This document shows, piece after piece, positions 5,213 to 5,497 of a DNA stretch of 5,497 nt. The translations under genes and the position numbers were made by a program. This DNA comes from Campylobacterales bacterium (GTDB lineage Bacteria; Campylobacterota; Campylobacteria; Campylobacterales; QNZT01), in the NCBI GenBank assembly GCA_026985685.1, contig JALSQA010000022.1, positions 1 to 5,497 on the forward strand, written 5' to 3'. The notes under the pieces were generated by a model. The model saw nothing but the letters and a program-made list of their open reading frames with translations, was not told the DNA's origin and searched no databases. Position 1 is the stretch's first letter; each line of letters opens with the position of its first letter.

Positions 5213-5497
5213 ATGCCAAATATACAAACAGATACATTCTCACCCATCGACTTGCCAAAATCAAGTGATGGGTTTATCTTTGAATCTTATGCTATCTCAC
5301 CACGTGGAGAAAAGCTTGTTTTGACGCATTATGGTGAGAAATCATTTTTGTTGCAAATATTGAAACGTCCGCATAATGTCTTGATCAAAACAGAGAAACT
5401 TACAAGGATATCTCCTGTAACTATCTTACAAAAAGCACTTCAGACATTTGCTTCTTTACATGATCTTGATCTAACTTATGCAAATATCTATCCACAA
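5213..5497 (+). CDS. trmB: TrmB, tRNA (guanine-N7-)-methyltransferase, N-terminal fragment
   Basis: Ninety-five codons are open to the window edge, starting with ATG four bases after the FN3 lipoprotein stop. The peptide begins MPNIQTDTFSPIDLP and continues without membrane segments or a signal peptide. No SAM-binding motif is reached. The assignment rests on the MPN start, the resemblance of this region to the long N-terminal extension that I recall for Campylobacter-type TrmB, and position directly after the FlpA-like gene. TrmB makes m7G at position 46 of the tRNA variable loop using S-adenosylmethionine. No strong Shine-Dalgarno sequence precedes the ATG, so translation is probably coupled to the upstream gene. 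If the synteny guess is wrong, this is an unrecognised cytosolic protein. Confidence 0.7.
   Translation, partial: MPNIQTDTFSPIDLPKSSDGFIFESYAISPRGEKLVLTHYGEKSFLLQILKRPHNVLIKTEKLTRISPVTILQKALQTFASLHDLDLTYANIYPQ

Overview
The window looks like chromosomal DNA from a member of the Campylobacterota (epsilonproteobacteria), probably a free-living Sulfurimonas- or Sulfurovum-like relative of Campylobacter. Three things point there. The DNA is AT-rich. Promoter-like sites have TATAAT boxes without a clear -35, one with the extended TGnTATAAT form. Most tellingly, the gene order is rodA, then an RluA-type pseudouridine synthase, then a fibronectin-type-III lipoprotein, then trmB. As I recall, that matches the neighbourhood in Campylobacter jejuni (mrdB, Cj1280c, Cj1279c/flpA, Cj1278c/trmB). 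The genus assignment is inference.

Layout from left to right. (1) The 3' end of an ABC-F ATPase gene on the plus strand (2-502) has the H-loop and a charged coiled-coil tail. (2) A short convergent spacer carries two near-identical palindromic units 41 bp apart; the second runs into the 3' end of the next gene. (3) A class II Fic-domain protein with a C-terminal winged helix lies on the minus strand (589-1668). Its leader holds a possible promoter and a perfect 13-bp palindrome. (4) A CAU-anticodon tRNA gene lies on the minus strand (1755-1831), preceded by two overlapping hairpins that cannot both form. (5) rodA lies on the minus strand (1892-2998). (6) A plus-strand run of three tightly packed genes starts only 31 bp from rodA: the pseudouridine synthase (3030-3986), the FN3 lipoprotein (3934-5208, overlapping by 53 bp) and trmB (5213 to beyond the edge).

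How the genes work together. RodA polymerises peptidoglycan glycan strands during cell elongation. The plus-strand cluster combines two RNA-modifying enzymes (rRNA pseudouridylation and tRNA m7G46) with a cell-envelope lipoprotein. Its spacing implies one transcript with translational coupling. rodA and this cluster are divergent with almost no spacer, and both start with non-ATG codons, so each promoter must lie inside the other gene's coding sequence. The Fic gene is the likeliest accessory element: it stands alone, sits directly 3' of a tRNA gene, carries its own DNA-binding domain and has palindromes at both ends. No integrase, insertion sequence, CRISPR array or clear phage gene is visible. 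I did not find a convincing new multi-gene system; the fic locus with its palindromes is the best lead.
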